This document shows positions 55,023 through 62,992 of a stretch of DNA of 64,000 nt, one piece after another. Location: the NCBI RefSeq assembly GCF_022627575.1, contig NZ_JADEYQ010000002.1:248001-312000 (forward strand). The letters are read 5' to 3'. How positions within the stretch are numbered: position 1 is the stretch's first letter; each line of letters opens with the position of its first letter. Source of the stretch: Sphingobacterium rhinopitheci (lineage in GTDB: Bacteria; Bacteroidota; Bacteroidia; Sphingobacteriales; Sphingobacteriaceae). The position numbers and the translations under genes were made by a program. Below the pieces are notes generated by a model, which did no database searches, was not told the origin of the DNA, and worked only from the letters and a program-made list of their open reading frames with translations.

Positions 55023-55158
55023 TCATCTCAGCTTCAAATAGCAATTACATAGTACCCTTTGTAGTTAAATAAAAAACTAGACGTCAAGAAAGCCTTTGGA
55101 GTTTGGAATTATATGTATCCAATGGTAAGAAAAACTATCATCAGGTATTATCAAGCAA

Positions 55159-55195
55159 AAACGCCTTCAAAGTTTAGTATACTTTGAAGGCGTTT
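55159..55195 (-). terminator. Terminator after the DigH-like gene
   Basis: AAACGCCTTCAAAGT and ACTTTGAAGGCGTTT form a 15-bp perfect stem with a 7-nt loop, about 20 bp past the stop. Confidence 0.88.
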
Positions 55196-55215
55196 GTTAC
55201 CACTATAATATCCTA

Positions 55216-56853
55216 CTACTTTGCCTGTACTGGCTTAGCGATATAAGGGCTTTCATTACCCAAACGATCTACCGCTTTCACAGCGACATCGTATAATGTT
55301 TTACCCTCTTTCTTCTTTGGCAACAATTTACCTGTAAGCCCAGGTTCTAAAATTTCTGTTGTCCATACCTCACCATATCTTGTATACAAAATCCATTGTC
55401 TTATCTCATCAGATTGCTTATGTAACCACTTCGCATAAATACCATCTTTCTCCGTTGTCAACAACAATGTCGGTTGTAACAAAGGATTAGCATTCAACCA
55501 TGGCGTCAATGGAACTAACGCTTGCTCTTGATACATTGAAGATTTAATCTTATTGAGCATTGTTGGATTTTTTGTCAAACCTGCAATACTCCAATGTACA
55601 GCACCAGGGCTATTAGGGACAAGTTCACGTGTTGCTTGTAATTGATTAACAATCTCTGTAGGTTTATCAGCAGCTCTTATTTCTACGGTATTCAATCCTG
55701 GCCACAAGTGTCTATTGTGTTTATTCTCCGACTGCCACCATTTTAATAAAGCCGTAAAGCTTTGTTTTGGAGGATTAATAGGCCAATACAACTGAGGAGT
55801 AAAATAATCTACCCATCCTTGGTTCCACCACAATTTGGCATCGGCATATAACTCATCATATTGTGAAGAACCTGTAATACCAGCAGGATATCCAGGCTTC
55901 CAAATACCAAATGGACTTAAGCCAAATTTGACATGATTTTTTTCTTCTTTAATTTCTTTATATACACGTTCAATAAAACGATTCACATTATCTCTACGCC
56001 AATCTGGTCTTGACAATGTACCACCATTTGTTTTATAAGCTTTCCATGTTTTATCATCCGGAAAATCAGCCCCTCCATTATAAGTCGCATAAGGATAAAA
56101 ATAATCATCAAAATGCACACCATCGATATTATAACGTTTTACAATATCATTAACTACAGCAGCAGCATGATCTTGTGTACGCTGATCCGAAGGATCAAAC
56201 CAATACATACCGTTCTTCAGACGAACGATATAATCTGATGCTTTACGAACCATAGATTCATTTGTCACTTGGCCACCATTTGAATGGTGTGCACGATAAG
56301 GATTCAACCAAACATGCAGCTCTAATCCGCGCTTATGTGCCTCTGCTGTCCAAAACTCTAATGGATCATAATATGGTGTTGGTGCTTTACCAATTTCGCC
56401 ATTTAAAAAGATGGACCAAGGCTCTAGTTTACTATTATATAAAGCATCTGCCGATGGACGAACCTGAAATATTACAGCATTAAAATTATTGTCTTTTAGC
56501 AGATCCAATAATGCAATCGCTTCTTTTTTCTGATCCTCCGTAGAAAGATTACGCTTACTAGGCCAATTAATATTAGCTACTGTCGCTACCCAAGCAGCAC
56601 GAAATTCGCGAGGCACTTTAGGTAATTCAACTTTCAAGTTTTCTTCAGCTACAGGTGTTTTTGCTACAATACCTTCTTTTACAACCTTTTTAGGAATTCT
56701 ATCATTAATAACAATAGACGTATCTACAGTAATCGTTACAGCACTTGCTTGTACGGGGCTTTCTAACACTTTAGTCTTTTTAGACTTACACGCCATAAAA
56801 AGAGTTGACATAATGCCAACAAGCACAAAATATCTTATAAATTTAATTGTCAT
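55216..56853 (-). CDS. GHL10 (DUF187) glycosidase, DigH/YddW-like lipoprotein
   Basis: About 545 residues. A TTG at 56862 would extend the frame but lies in a TAGATTTG element; ATG 56853 is preferred. The N-terminus is a lipoprotein signal (GIMSTLFMACKSK). The GHL10 barrel is clear: EFRAAWVATVANINWPS, FNAVIFQVRPSADALYNS, LHVWLNPYRAHHS, YNIDGVHFDDYFYPY, HVKFGLSPFGIWKPG, and a C-terminal Fn3-like part (about 450-545). E. coli DigH of this family cleaves denuded peptidoglycan glycan strands. Its place beside nagA, namZ and murQ supports the same role. It starts about 85 bp after nagA. Confidence 0.88.
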   Translation of the reverse strand: MTIKFIRYFVLVGIMSTLFMACKSKKTKVLESPVQASAVTITVDTSIVINDRIPKKVVKEGIVAKTPVAEENLKVELPKVPREFRAAWVATVANINWPSKRNLSTEDQKKEAIALLDLLKDNNFNAVIFQVRPSADALYNSKLEPWSIFLNGEIGKAPTPYYDPLEFWTAEAHKRGLELHVWLNPYRAHHSNGGQVTNESMVRKASDYIVRLKNGMYWFDPSDQRTQDHAAAVVNDIVKRYNIDGVHFDDYFYPYATYNGGADFPDDKTWKAYKTNGGTLSRPDWRRDNVNRFIERVYKEIKEEKNHVKFGLSPFGIWKPGYPAGITGSSQYDELYADAKLWWNQGWVDYFTPQLYWPINPPKQSFTALLKWWQSENKHNRHLWPGLNTVEIRAADKPTEIVNQLQATRELVPNSPGAVHWSIAGLTKNPTMLNKIKSSMYQEQALVPLTPWLNANPLLQPTLLLTTEKDGIYAKWLHKQSDEIRQWILYTRYGEVWTTEILEPGLTGKLLPKKKEGKTLYDVAVKAVDRLGNESPYIAKPVQAK

Positions 56854-56859
56854 AGACGA

Positions 56860-56867
56860 CAAATCTA
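56860..56867 (-). promoter_or_regulatory. Candidate -7 element (TAGATTTG) of the DigH-like gene
   Basis: TAGATTTG on the minus strand lies 6 bp before the preferred ATG at 56853 and fits TAnnTTTG. The transcript would have a very short leader, and no -33 TTTG is seen at standard spacing. Confidence 0.35.
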
Positions 56868-56937
56868 CTGTATTTAGCTTGATTAATTACGATTGCAATT
56901 GAAAACGTATTTAATTTTTTACAATTCCGTTAATACC

Positions 56938-58050
56938 TTAAACTACTTTTTCTCCATCTAAAAATACAGCCTTAACATTAAAATCATGATCGAAAGCCGT
57001 AATATTAGCACGGAAACCTTTTTTCAGTTGACCTACATCTTGCAATTTCATCAATCGCGCTGGATACAATGTGGCCATACGAATAGCTTCACCTATATCC
57101 ATATTAACGTTCTTCACACAATTTTCAATAGCCATCAATAAAGACAAAGCAGAACCAGACAACGTGCCGTCAGGTAAAATATAATGATCGCCATTCAATA
57201 TGTGCTGATACACAGAAGTACTACATGAAGCAACAGCATCTGTAATTAAAAACAATCGCTCGCCCATCATTTTTTTACTCAGCTTGACGGCATCATAATC
57301 CACATGAATACCATCTACGATGATAGAAGCACAGACCGTATCGTGGTTGAAAGTGGCACCAGGCACACCCATATCACGGTGATGCAATGGTGACATGGCA
57401 TTCCAAAGGTGTGTAACCGCAGGAATGCCAGCATCAAATGCCGCTGTAGCTTGTTCAAATGTAGCATTACTATGTCCTGCACTTACTAGTATATTCTTTT
57501 CTTTAAGGTAATCCAATGATGCTATATTCGCAAGTTCAGGAGCCACAGTCATAATCTTCACCACATCGTCAGCCTCAGATAATAGATCTACCAAGACAGG
57601 AACAGCGATAGGAATCACTAGATCCGCAGGATGTGCTCCTCTTTTCTTTTCATTAAGAAATGGACCTTCAAGGTGTAAGCCTGCTGCCGATCTCCGCGTA
57701 GAGGATTTAAATATTGATATAGCTTCCTTAAACAATGCTATACTATTAGTGGCCAATGTCAAGTAAAAAGTAGTACAACCTTGTTTCAATAAGTTATTTT
57801 CTATCCTTTGGATGCATTCGCTAGTCAAATCTGCAGAATACAAATCCGATCCTGTACCATAAATCTGTAAATCTATCAATCCTGGACAGATAGTAGCTCC
57901 TTTTAAATCATATTTTTCGTATTGATCAGGTATCGTATTCGCATCAACTATATCCTCGATTAATCCATCTTTAATTAAGATAGATTGACCAAATAAAACA
58001 TCATAATTGGTATAGATGGTTCCATTGTATAAAGCAATAGGTTTATTCAT
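56938..58050 (-). CDS. nagA: N-acetylglucosamine-6-phosphate deacetylase
   Basis: A 370-residue amidohydrolase that converts GlcNAc-6-P to GlcN-6-P and acetate. Metal and substrate blocks are GLHLEGPFLNEKKRGAHP (metal Glu), SAGHSNATFEQA and VTHLWNAMSPLHHRDMG (metal His residues), DGIHVDYDAVK and LITDAVAS (catalytic Asp). It acts directly after MurQ in MurNAc salvage and is probably the first gene of the minus-strand locus. Length is slightly short of the usual ~385 but complete at both ends. Confidence 0.95.
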   Translation of the reverse strand: MNKPIALYNGTIYTNYDVLFGQSILIKDGLIEDIVDANTIPDQYEKYDLKGATICPGLIDLQIYGTGSDLYSADLTSECIQRIENNLLKQGCTTFYLTLATNSIALFKEAISIFKSSTRRSAAGLHLEGPFLNEKKRGAHPADLVIPIAVPVLVDLLSEADDVVKIMTVAPELANIASLDYLKEKNILVSAGHSNATFEQATAAFDAGIPAVTHLWNAMSPLHHRDMGVPGATFNHDTVCASIIVDGIHVDYDAVKLSKKMMGERLFLITDAVASCSTSVYQHILNGDHYILPDGTLSGSALSLLMAIENCVKNVNMDIGEAIRMATLYPARLMKLQDVGQLKKGFRANITAFDHDFNVKAVFLDGEKVV

Positions 58051-58132
58051 AATGCAATTTAATCATTTCAAGATTCATTTTGTTTATTTTAATAGTCCTT
58101 GTACCTTAGTATAAAATTTAAATCTCTAAAAA

Positions 58133-58240
58133 TTGAAAAATCCTAAATCTGAAAGTATACGTGCAATGCATATTATAAACGGTATTGCTATCACTGTCTT
58201 CATATTGGGTATTTTATACAAAATATTTATCGACAAATAA
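58133..58240 (+). CDS. Small membrane protein, 35 codons, TTG start (DUF6728-like, tentative)
   Basis: The frame starts at TTG 58133, with an in-frame stop 6 bp upstream, and ends 2 bp before the RidA start codon. It encodes a short charged N-terminus (KNPKSESIRAMH) and one hydrophobic helix (IINGIAITVFILGILYKIF). The RAMHxIN pattern before a single helix resembles a family of small Bacteroidota membrane proteins, recalled as DUF6728. Position directly ahead of the next gene supports translation. An internal ATG (58166) is an alternative start. Confidence 0.5.
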   Translation: MKNPKSESIRAMHIINGIAITVFILGILYKIFIDK

Positions 58241-58242
58241 AC

Positions 58243-58629
58243 ATGGCACAAAAAGAAATTTTAAACACAAAAAATGCTCCTGCGGCTATTGGACCTTATA
58301 ATCAAGCTGTAAAAGCAGATAAAACATTATATGTATCAGGTCAAATCCCCTTGATTCCGGAAACAATGGAACTGGTAGAAACTGGGGTGATAGATGAGAC
58401 ACATCAAGTTCTAAAAAATGTAAATGCTATCTTAGAAAATGCAGGATATACTTTCAATGACGTCGTAAAAGCTTCAATCTTTTTGAGTGACATGGGCAAT
58501 TTTGCAGCTGTAAATGAAGTGTATGCACAATACTTTACAGAAAACCAACCTGCACGTGAATGCGTGGCCGTAAAGACATTACCAAAAAATGTAAACGTAG
58601 AGATATCCGTTATCGCCTGGAAAGGATAA
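58243..58629 (+). CDS. ridA: RidA family enamine/imine deaminase
   Basis: A 128-residue trimeric Rid protein that hydrolyses reactive 2-aminoacrylate and other enamines formed by PLP enzymes. Conserved blocks are NTKNAPAAIGPYNQAV, LYVSGQIPL, VKASIFLSDMGNFAAVNEVY, FTENQPARECVAVKTLPKNV (with the substrate-binding Arg) and VEISVIAWKG. Length is exact for the family. It is preceded by a 35-codon membrane-protein frame and followed by a hairpin terminator. Confidence 0.95.
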   Translation: MAQKEILNTKNAPAAIGPYNQAVKADKTLYVSGQIPLIPETMELVETGVIDETHQVLKNVNAILENAGYTFNDVVKASIFLSDMGNFAAVNEVYAQYFTENQPARECVAVKTLPKNVNVEISVIAWKG

Positions 58630-58640
58630 CACCAAATTTT

Positions 58641-58666
58641 AAAAGCTACTCTAAAAGGTAGCTTTT
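58641..58666 (+). terminator. Terminator after ridA
   Basis: AAAAGCTAC and GTAGCTTTT pair over an 8-nt loop and are followed by a T-run. Confidence 0.8.
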
Positions 58667-58870
58667 TCTTTTAATTAGCGATTATAACACCGCTATATTA
58701 CCTATGAAAGATGAATAACAAAAGCGTACACAACAGAGAAATTCAAATCTTGCTATTTTAAAAGGTAACATATAGAGCAGCACGACTTGCATCAGCACAT
58801 TGACCATTAGTAATTTACATTTACAAAATCGGGTTTAGTAAAGTTTTTAGTAAATTAGCCCTTATACAAC

Positions 58871-60976
58871 ATGGCTAATTTATCATATATCACTCCCATA
58901 GAATACCTCAAAGGTGTTGGTCCTCAAAAAGCAGATGTGCTCAAAAAGGAGCTACAGCTATTCACTATTGGTGATTTATTACAATATTATCCATTCCGCT
59001 ATGTGGACCGTACCCAATTCCACAAGATAAGACAGCTACATGCTGACTTGATAGGAGCCCAAGTATTAGGAAGATTAATTTCGTTGAAAGAAGTCGGAGA
59101 AAAGAAAGGGAAAAGATTAGTAGGACAATTTAGAGATGAAACCGGAAGTATGGAATTGGTTTGGTTTCAAAGCATCATATCGCTCAAAAAAGGACTTAAA
59201 GTAGGATCGGTATATATTATATACGGCAAGCCTACAGAATTCAATGGTCATATTTCTATCACCCATCCGGAGATGGAGTTATATAATTCTACAGAGAAAA
59301 AAGTAGGTAATATGACAATGCAACCTGTCTATTCATCTACCGAAAAACTAAAAAAATTTAATCTAGATACTAAAGGAATACAAAGGCTTCAGCAAACAGC
59401 TCTTGAAACCGTATACAATTCAATATCAGAAAATTTACCGCAGTATATTCTAGATAAGAATAAACTTATAGATCATAAGAAAGCGATGCTTTCTATTCAT
59501 TTTCCACAAAATGTAAATGATCTAAATGCCGCAATTCAACGTTTAAAATTTGAAGAATTATTCTTTATTCAATTACGTCTATTGCGAAATAAACAACTCA
59601 ATACGCAGAAATACAAAGGACATATTTTCAATCAAGTAGGCGAAAAATTTAATACTTTTTTCAATGATCGTTTACCCTTTCCATTAACAAATGCACAAAA
59701 ACGAGTAGTTAAGGAAATCCGTTTAGACACCAATACTGGCGCACAGATGAACCGTCTTGTACAGGGGGATGTAGGATCAGGTAAAACTGTCGTTGCACTG
59801 ATGAGTATGCTACTAGCTATAGACAATGGCTATCAAGCATGCATGATGGCTCCTACAGAGATCTTAGCAACACAACATTATCACGGCTTAAAGGAATTAT
59901 TGGGCGATGGCATATGTACTGTAAAACTATTAACAGGATCCACAGGGACAAAAGAAAGACGCATTATACATCAAGAATTAGAAGAAGGAACCTTAGATAT
60001 CTTGATTGGAACCCATGCATTAATTGAAGATAAGGTCAAATTCAAAAATATTGGTTTTGTTGTTATTGATGAGCAGCATCGTTTTGGTGTAGAACAGCGC
60101 GCAAAATTATGGCGCAAAAATACAATTCCTCCGCACATGCTTGTAATGACGGCCACACCAATTCCTCGAACATTAGCAATGACAATGTATGGAGATTTGG
60201 ATATTTCTATTATTGATGAACTACCTGCCGGTCGAAAACCTATCAAAACTGTACATTTCTTTGAAAATCAAAGACTGCGCGTATTTGGTTTTATGCGCGA
60301 AGAAATTGCCAAAGGAAGACAAGTTTATATTGTATATCCATTGATCAAAGAATCGGAGAAACTAGATTTATTAAATCTCGAATCTGGCTTAGAAAGTTTA
60401 CAAAAAGAGTTCCCCCTACCTGATTTTAAAATAAGTATTGTACACGGCAAAATGCCTGTGAAAGACAAAGATTTTGAAATGCAGCGATTCGTCAAAGGGG
60501 AAACACAGATAATGGTAGCTACAACGGTAATAGAGGTCGGAGTAAATGTACCCAATGCCTCTGTGATGGTGATAGAGAACGCTGAACGATTTGGCCTTTC
60601 CCAATTACACCAACTAAGAGGTCGTGTAGGACGAGGTGCTGAGCAGTCCTTTTGTATATTAATGTCAGGTAATAAGCTGAGTAAAGAAGGACGTACACGA
60701 ATAGAAACTATGGTTCAAACGAACGATGGTTTTGAAATTGCTGAGGTAGATTTACAATTACGTGGCCCTGGCGACATATCAGGTACCCAACAATCAGGTA
60801 TATTGGACATGAAAATTGCTGACTTAGCTAAAGACCAACAAATATTAGCACGCGCAAGACAAACCGTAATAGATATTTTCAAAGAAGACCCTAATCTTCA
60901 ATTAGAAAAGAACAATACACTGATTTATTACCTCAACCAACGTACTCCAGGCATAATTTGGGATAAGATTTCCTAA
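58871..60976 (+). CDS. recG: ATP-dependent DNA helicase RecG
   Basis: A 701-residue superfamily 2 helicase that regresses stalled forks and processes branched DNA. The N-terminal wedge domain is recognisable (IEYLKGVGPQKADVLKKEL; GDLLQYYPFRYVDRT). Helicase motifs follow in order: Walker A GDVGSGKT, MMAPTEILATQH, GTHALIEDKV, the DEQH box in VIDEQHRFGVEQR, MTATPIPRTLAMT, and motif VI in LHQLRGRVGRG. Length and domain order are normal. It stands between ridA and the histidine kinase. Confidence 0.97.
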   Translation: MANLSYITPIEYLKGVGPQKADVLKKELQLFTIGDLLQYYPFRYVDRTQFHKIRQLHADLIGAQVLGRLISLKEVGEKKGKRLVGQFRDETGSMELVWFQSIISLKKGLKVGSVYIIYGKPTEFNGHISITHPEMELYNSTEKKVGNMTMQPVYSSTEKLKKFNLDTKGIQRLQQTALETVYNSISENLPQYILDKNKLIDHKKAMLSIHFPQNVNDLNAAIQRLKFEELFFIQLRLLRNKQLNTQKYKGHIFNQVGEKFNTFFNDRLPFPLTNAQKRVVKEIRLDTNTGAQMNRLVQGDVGSGKTVVALMSMLLAIDNGYQACMMAPTEILATQHYHGLKELLGDGICTVKLLTGSTGTKERRIIHQELEEGTLDILIGTHALIEDKVKFKNIGFVVIDEQHRFGVEQRAKLWRKNTIPPHMLVMTATPIPRTLAMTMYGDLDISIIDELPAGRKPIKTVHFFENQRLRVFGFMREEIAKGRQVYIVYPLIKESEKLDLLNLESGLESLQKEFPLPDFKISIVHGKMPVKDKDFEMQRFVKGETQIMVATTVIEVGVNVPNASVMVIENAERFGLSQLHQLRGRVGRGAEQSFCILMSGNKLSKEGRTRIETMVQTNDGFEIAEVDLQLRGPGDISGTQQSGILDMKIADLAKDQQILARARQTVIDIFKEDPNLQLEKNNTLIYYLNQRTPGIIWDKIS

Positions 60977-61095
60977 AAACCAACACAGGGGGCAAAATTG
61001 GAATAAGATAGTCTAAATTCCTATTTAATAATATAAAAATACACTTCATTACAAAAACATTTTATTAAAAAACAGCAAAACATTTATTATATTTT

Positions 61096-61103
61096 TATAT
61101 TTG
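61096..61103 (+). promoter_or_regulatory. Candidate -7 element (TATATTTG) of the histidine kinase gene
   Basis: TATATTTG fits TAnnTTTG and lies 67 bp before the ATG. No TTTG is visible at the normal -33 spacing. Confidence 0.35.
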
Positions 61104-61170
61104 GGATGTATATTTAATGTATTAGATATCACAATTTAGCACTAACGAATTATTCTTACACATCTCCTAA

Positions 61171-62934
61171 ATGAGCTTTTCTCATATTATTTTTAAACGT
61201 CTAAATTGGAATAATATATCCATAAAAAATAGACTTCTTGCTGTATTTAGCTTCTCTCTAATTATCTCCTCTTTAATAAGTATTATTGTCAATATATCAA
61301 TCGATTTACCATTTGAAGCCAATATAGTAGTCATAATTATTACGTTAATACATTCCTCCGCCTTTTATTATTCGATAAGGAATTTGATATCCGATAAAGA
61401 AAGATGTTTGTACCTTGGTATCCTAGTTACATTTCTACCAATAGGCTGGATATTCAACGGAGGATTACTAGGCTCCATACCGATGTTTTTCTTTATTTAT
61501 TTCACAGCGAGCATCTTATGCTTAACCCCCAATTATCGTAATTATTTCATTGCATATATACTTTTTTTAACAGCTCTAGTTTTAGTGATACAGAATTACT
61601 ATTACGACATCATTATCCCATATTCATCCGTCAGAACACAGATATTTGATATGAAACTAGCTTTTCTACAAGTCATAGCTATTACACTTATTATCACAAT
61701 TACTTTCACAAGTATCAATGATGACATACAGCTAAAAATTATTAAACAAAAAGAAAAACTACAAGAATCTTATACCCAACTTGTTATCGCTAAAGAATAT
61801 GCAGAAAAAGCAACCCTTGCAAAGACAAATTTTATCATGAATATCAGCCATGAAATACGAACGCCCTTAAATGGGATCGTTGGTATTGCAGATTTATTGA
61901 AAATACAAGTACTTAATGAGGAACAAAAAAAACTCGTTCAATCTTTAGATATTAGTAGTAAAACATTGGTGGATCTCATAAATGACCTGTTAGATCTATC
62001 GAAAATCGAAGCCAATAAATTAACATTAAACAACGAAATATTCGATATTAGACAGACAGCGATAGAAACTAATGATCTAATGATTACGCAAATTAAGGAT
62101 AAAAACATAAATTTGTATACAGCTGTATTAGAGAATACACCTAATTATATACTATTAGATAGAGTTAAATACAAACAAGTTCTTATTAACTTGCTAAGTA
62201 ATGCTATAAAATTCACTAATCAAGGTTATATTAATTGTACTATTAGCTATGATGCTAATAAATCAGTATTAACAACTACTGTTGAAGATACAGGTATTGG
62301 TATTGCTGATGAGCATCATAATAAATTATTCACACCATTCACACAGTTGAATACAACAAATAGCATTGAAAACAATGGTATTGGAATGGGTTTAGCGATT
62401 TCCAAAAAATTGATAGAACTAATGGATGGAGAAATCACAGTTGAAAGTACAATTGAAAAGGGTTCTTGCTTCAAATTTACGATACCTAATATCACTATCA
62501 ATCAAGAAGCAATAGCACGGAATAAAAACACGGAAAAAACAAATAATAAACTAATGCAAGAACAAAAAGTATTACATATACTAATATCAGAAGACCATAA
62601 AATAAATCAAATCGTATTAGCAAAAATGCTTGAAAAGCTTAATCATACTTATGAATTTGCGAATAATGGTCAAGAAGCAGTAGATATTTGTGCACACAAA
62701 ACATTTGATGTCATTTTAATGGATATTCAAATGCCTCTTATTAATGGTATAGAAGCGACGAAAATAATCGTTGACAATTGTAAAAAAGAAGGTAGAGCAG
62801 TACCAAAAATTATAATATGCTCTGCCAATGTAACTCAAATTGACAATAAAGAGCAATTAACTAACTATGTAACTAATTACTTATTAAAACCAATCAGTTT
62901 AGACCAATTGAATACTACAATAAACAATGCATAA
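61171..62934 (+). CDS. Hybrid sensor histidine kinase with C-terminal receiver domain
   Basis: A 587-residue inner-membrane kinase. About six hydrophobic segments occupy residues 20-182, with no large periplasmic loop, so it probably senses within or at the membrane. A short coiled coil (about 185-215) leads to the HisKA domain with His 227 in NISHEIRTPLNG. The HATPase domain has the N box NLLSNAIKFTN, G1 VEDTGIGIAD and G2 NGIGMGLAIS. The receiver (about 467-587) has the acidic pair Glu 474-Asp 475, phospho-acceptor Asp 518 (ILMDIQMP) and Lys in LLKPIS. No DNA-binding output domain is present, so a phosphorelay partner elsewhere is needed. Confidence 0.93.
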   Translation: MSFSHIIFKRLNWNNISIKNRLLAVFSFSLIISSLISIIVNISIDLPFEANIVVIIITLIHSSAFYYSIRNLISDKERCLYLGILVTFLPIGWIFNGGLLGSIPMFFFIYFTASILCLTPNYRNYFIAYILFLTALVLVIQNYYYDIIIPYSSVRTQIFDMKLAFLQVIAITLIITITFTSINDDIQLKIIKQKEKLQESYTQLVIAKEYAEKATLAKTNFIMNISHEIRTPLNGIVGIADLLKIQVLNEEQKKLVQSLDISSKTLVDLINDLLDLSKIEANKLTLNNEIFDIRQTAIETNDLMITQIKDKNINLYTAVLENTPNYILLDRVKYKQVLINLLSNAIKFTNQGYINCTISYDANKSVLTTTVEDTGIGIADEHHNKLFTPFTQLNTTNSIENNGIGMGLAISKKLIELMDGEITVESTIEKGSCFKFTIPNITINQEAIARNKNTEKTNNKLMQEQKVLHILISEDHKINQIVLAKMLEKLNHTYEFANNGQEAVDICAHKTFDVILMDIQMPLINGIEATKIIVDNCKKEGRAVPKIIICSANVTQIDNKEQLTNYVTNYLLKPISLDQLNTTINNA

Positions 62935-62940
62935 ATAATA

Positions 62941-62968
62941 AAGGGGCAAATTAAAAAATTTGCCCCTT
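62941..62968. terminator. Bidirectional terminator between the kinase gene and groEL
   Basis: AAGGGGCAAATT and AATTTGCCCCTT form a 12-bp perfect stem with an AAAA loop between convergent genes. Confidence 0.9.
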
Positions 62969-62992
62969 TATTATTTATGCATTGGAATAATA

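Larger units (their letters stand above)
54622..55158. other. Long leader/intergenic region upstream of susC pair C
   Basis: About 540 bp without an intact gene. It holds a short possible SusC C-terminal remnant (54936-55022) and an imperfect terminator-like hairpin (54879-54912). The rest is A/T-rich, with AACGCAATAAACC at 54801. Confidence 0.5.

Noticed and set aside
61171-62934. Hybrid histidine kinase considered as the regulator of the amino-sugar locus
   Set aside because: It lacks a periplasmic sensor domain and a DNA-binding output of the hybrid two-component type that controls many PULs, and it is separated from the locus by ridA and recG on the opposite strand.
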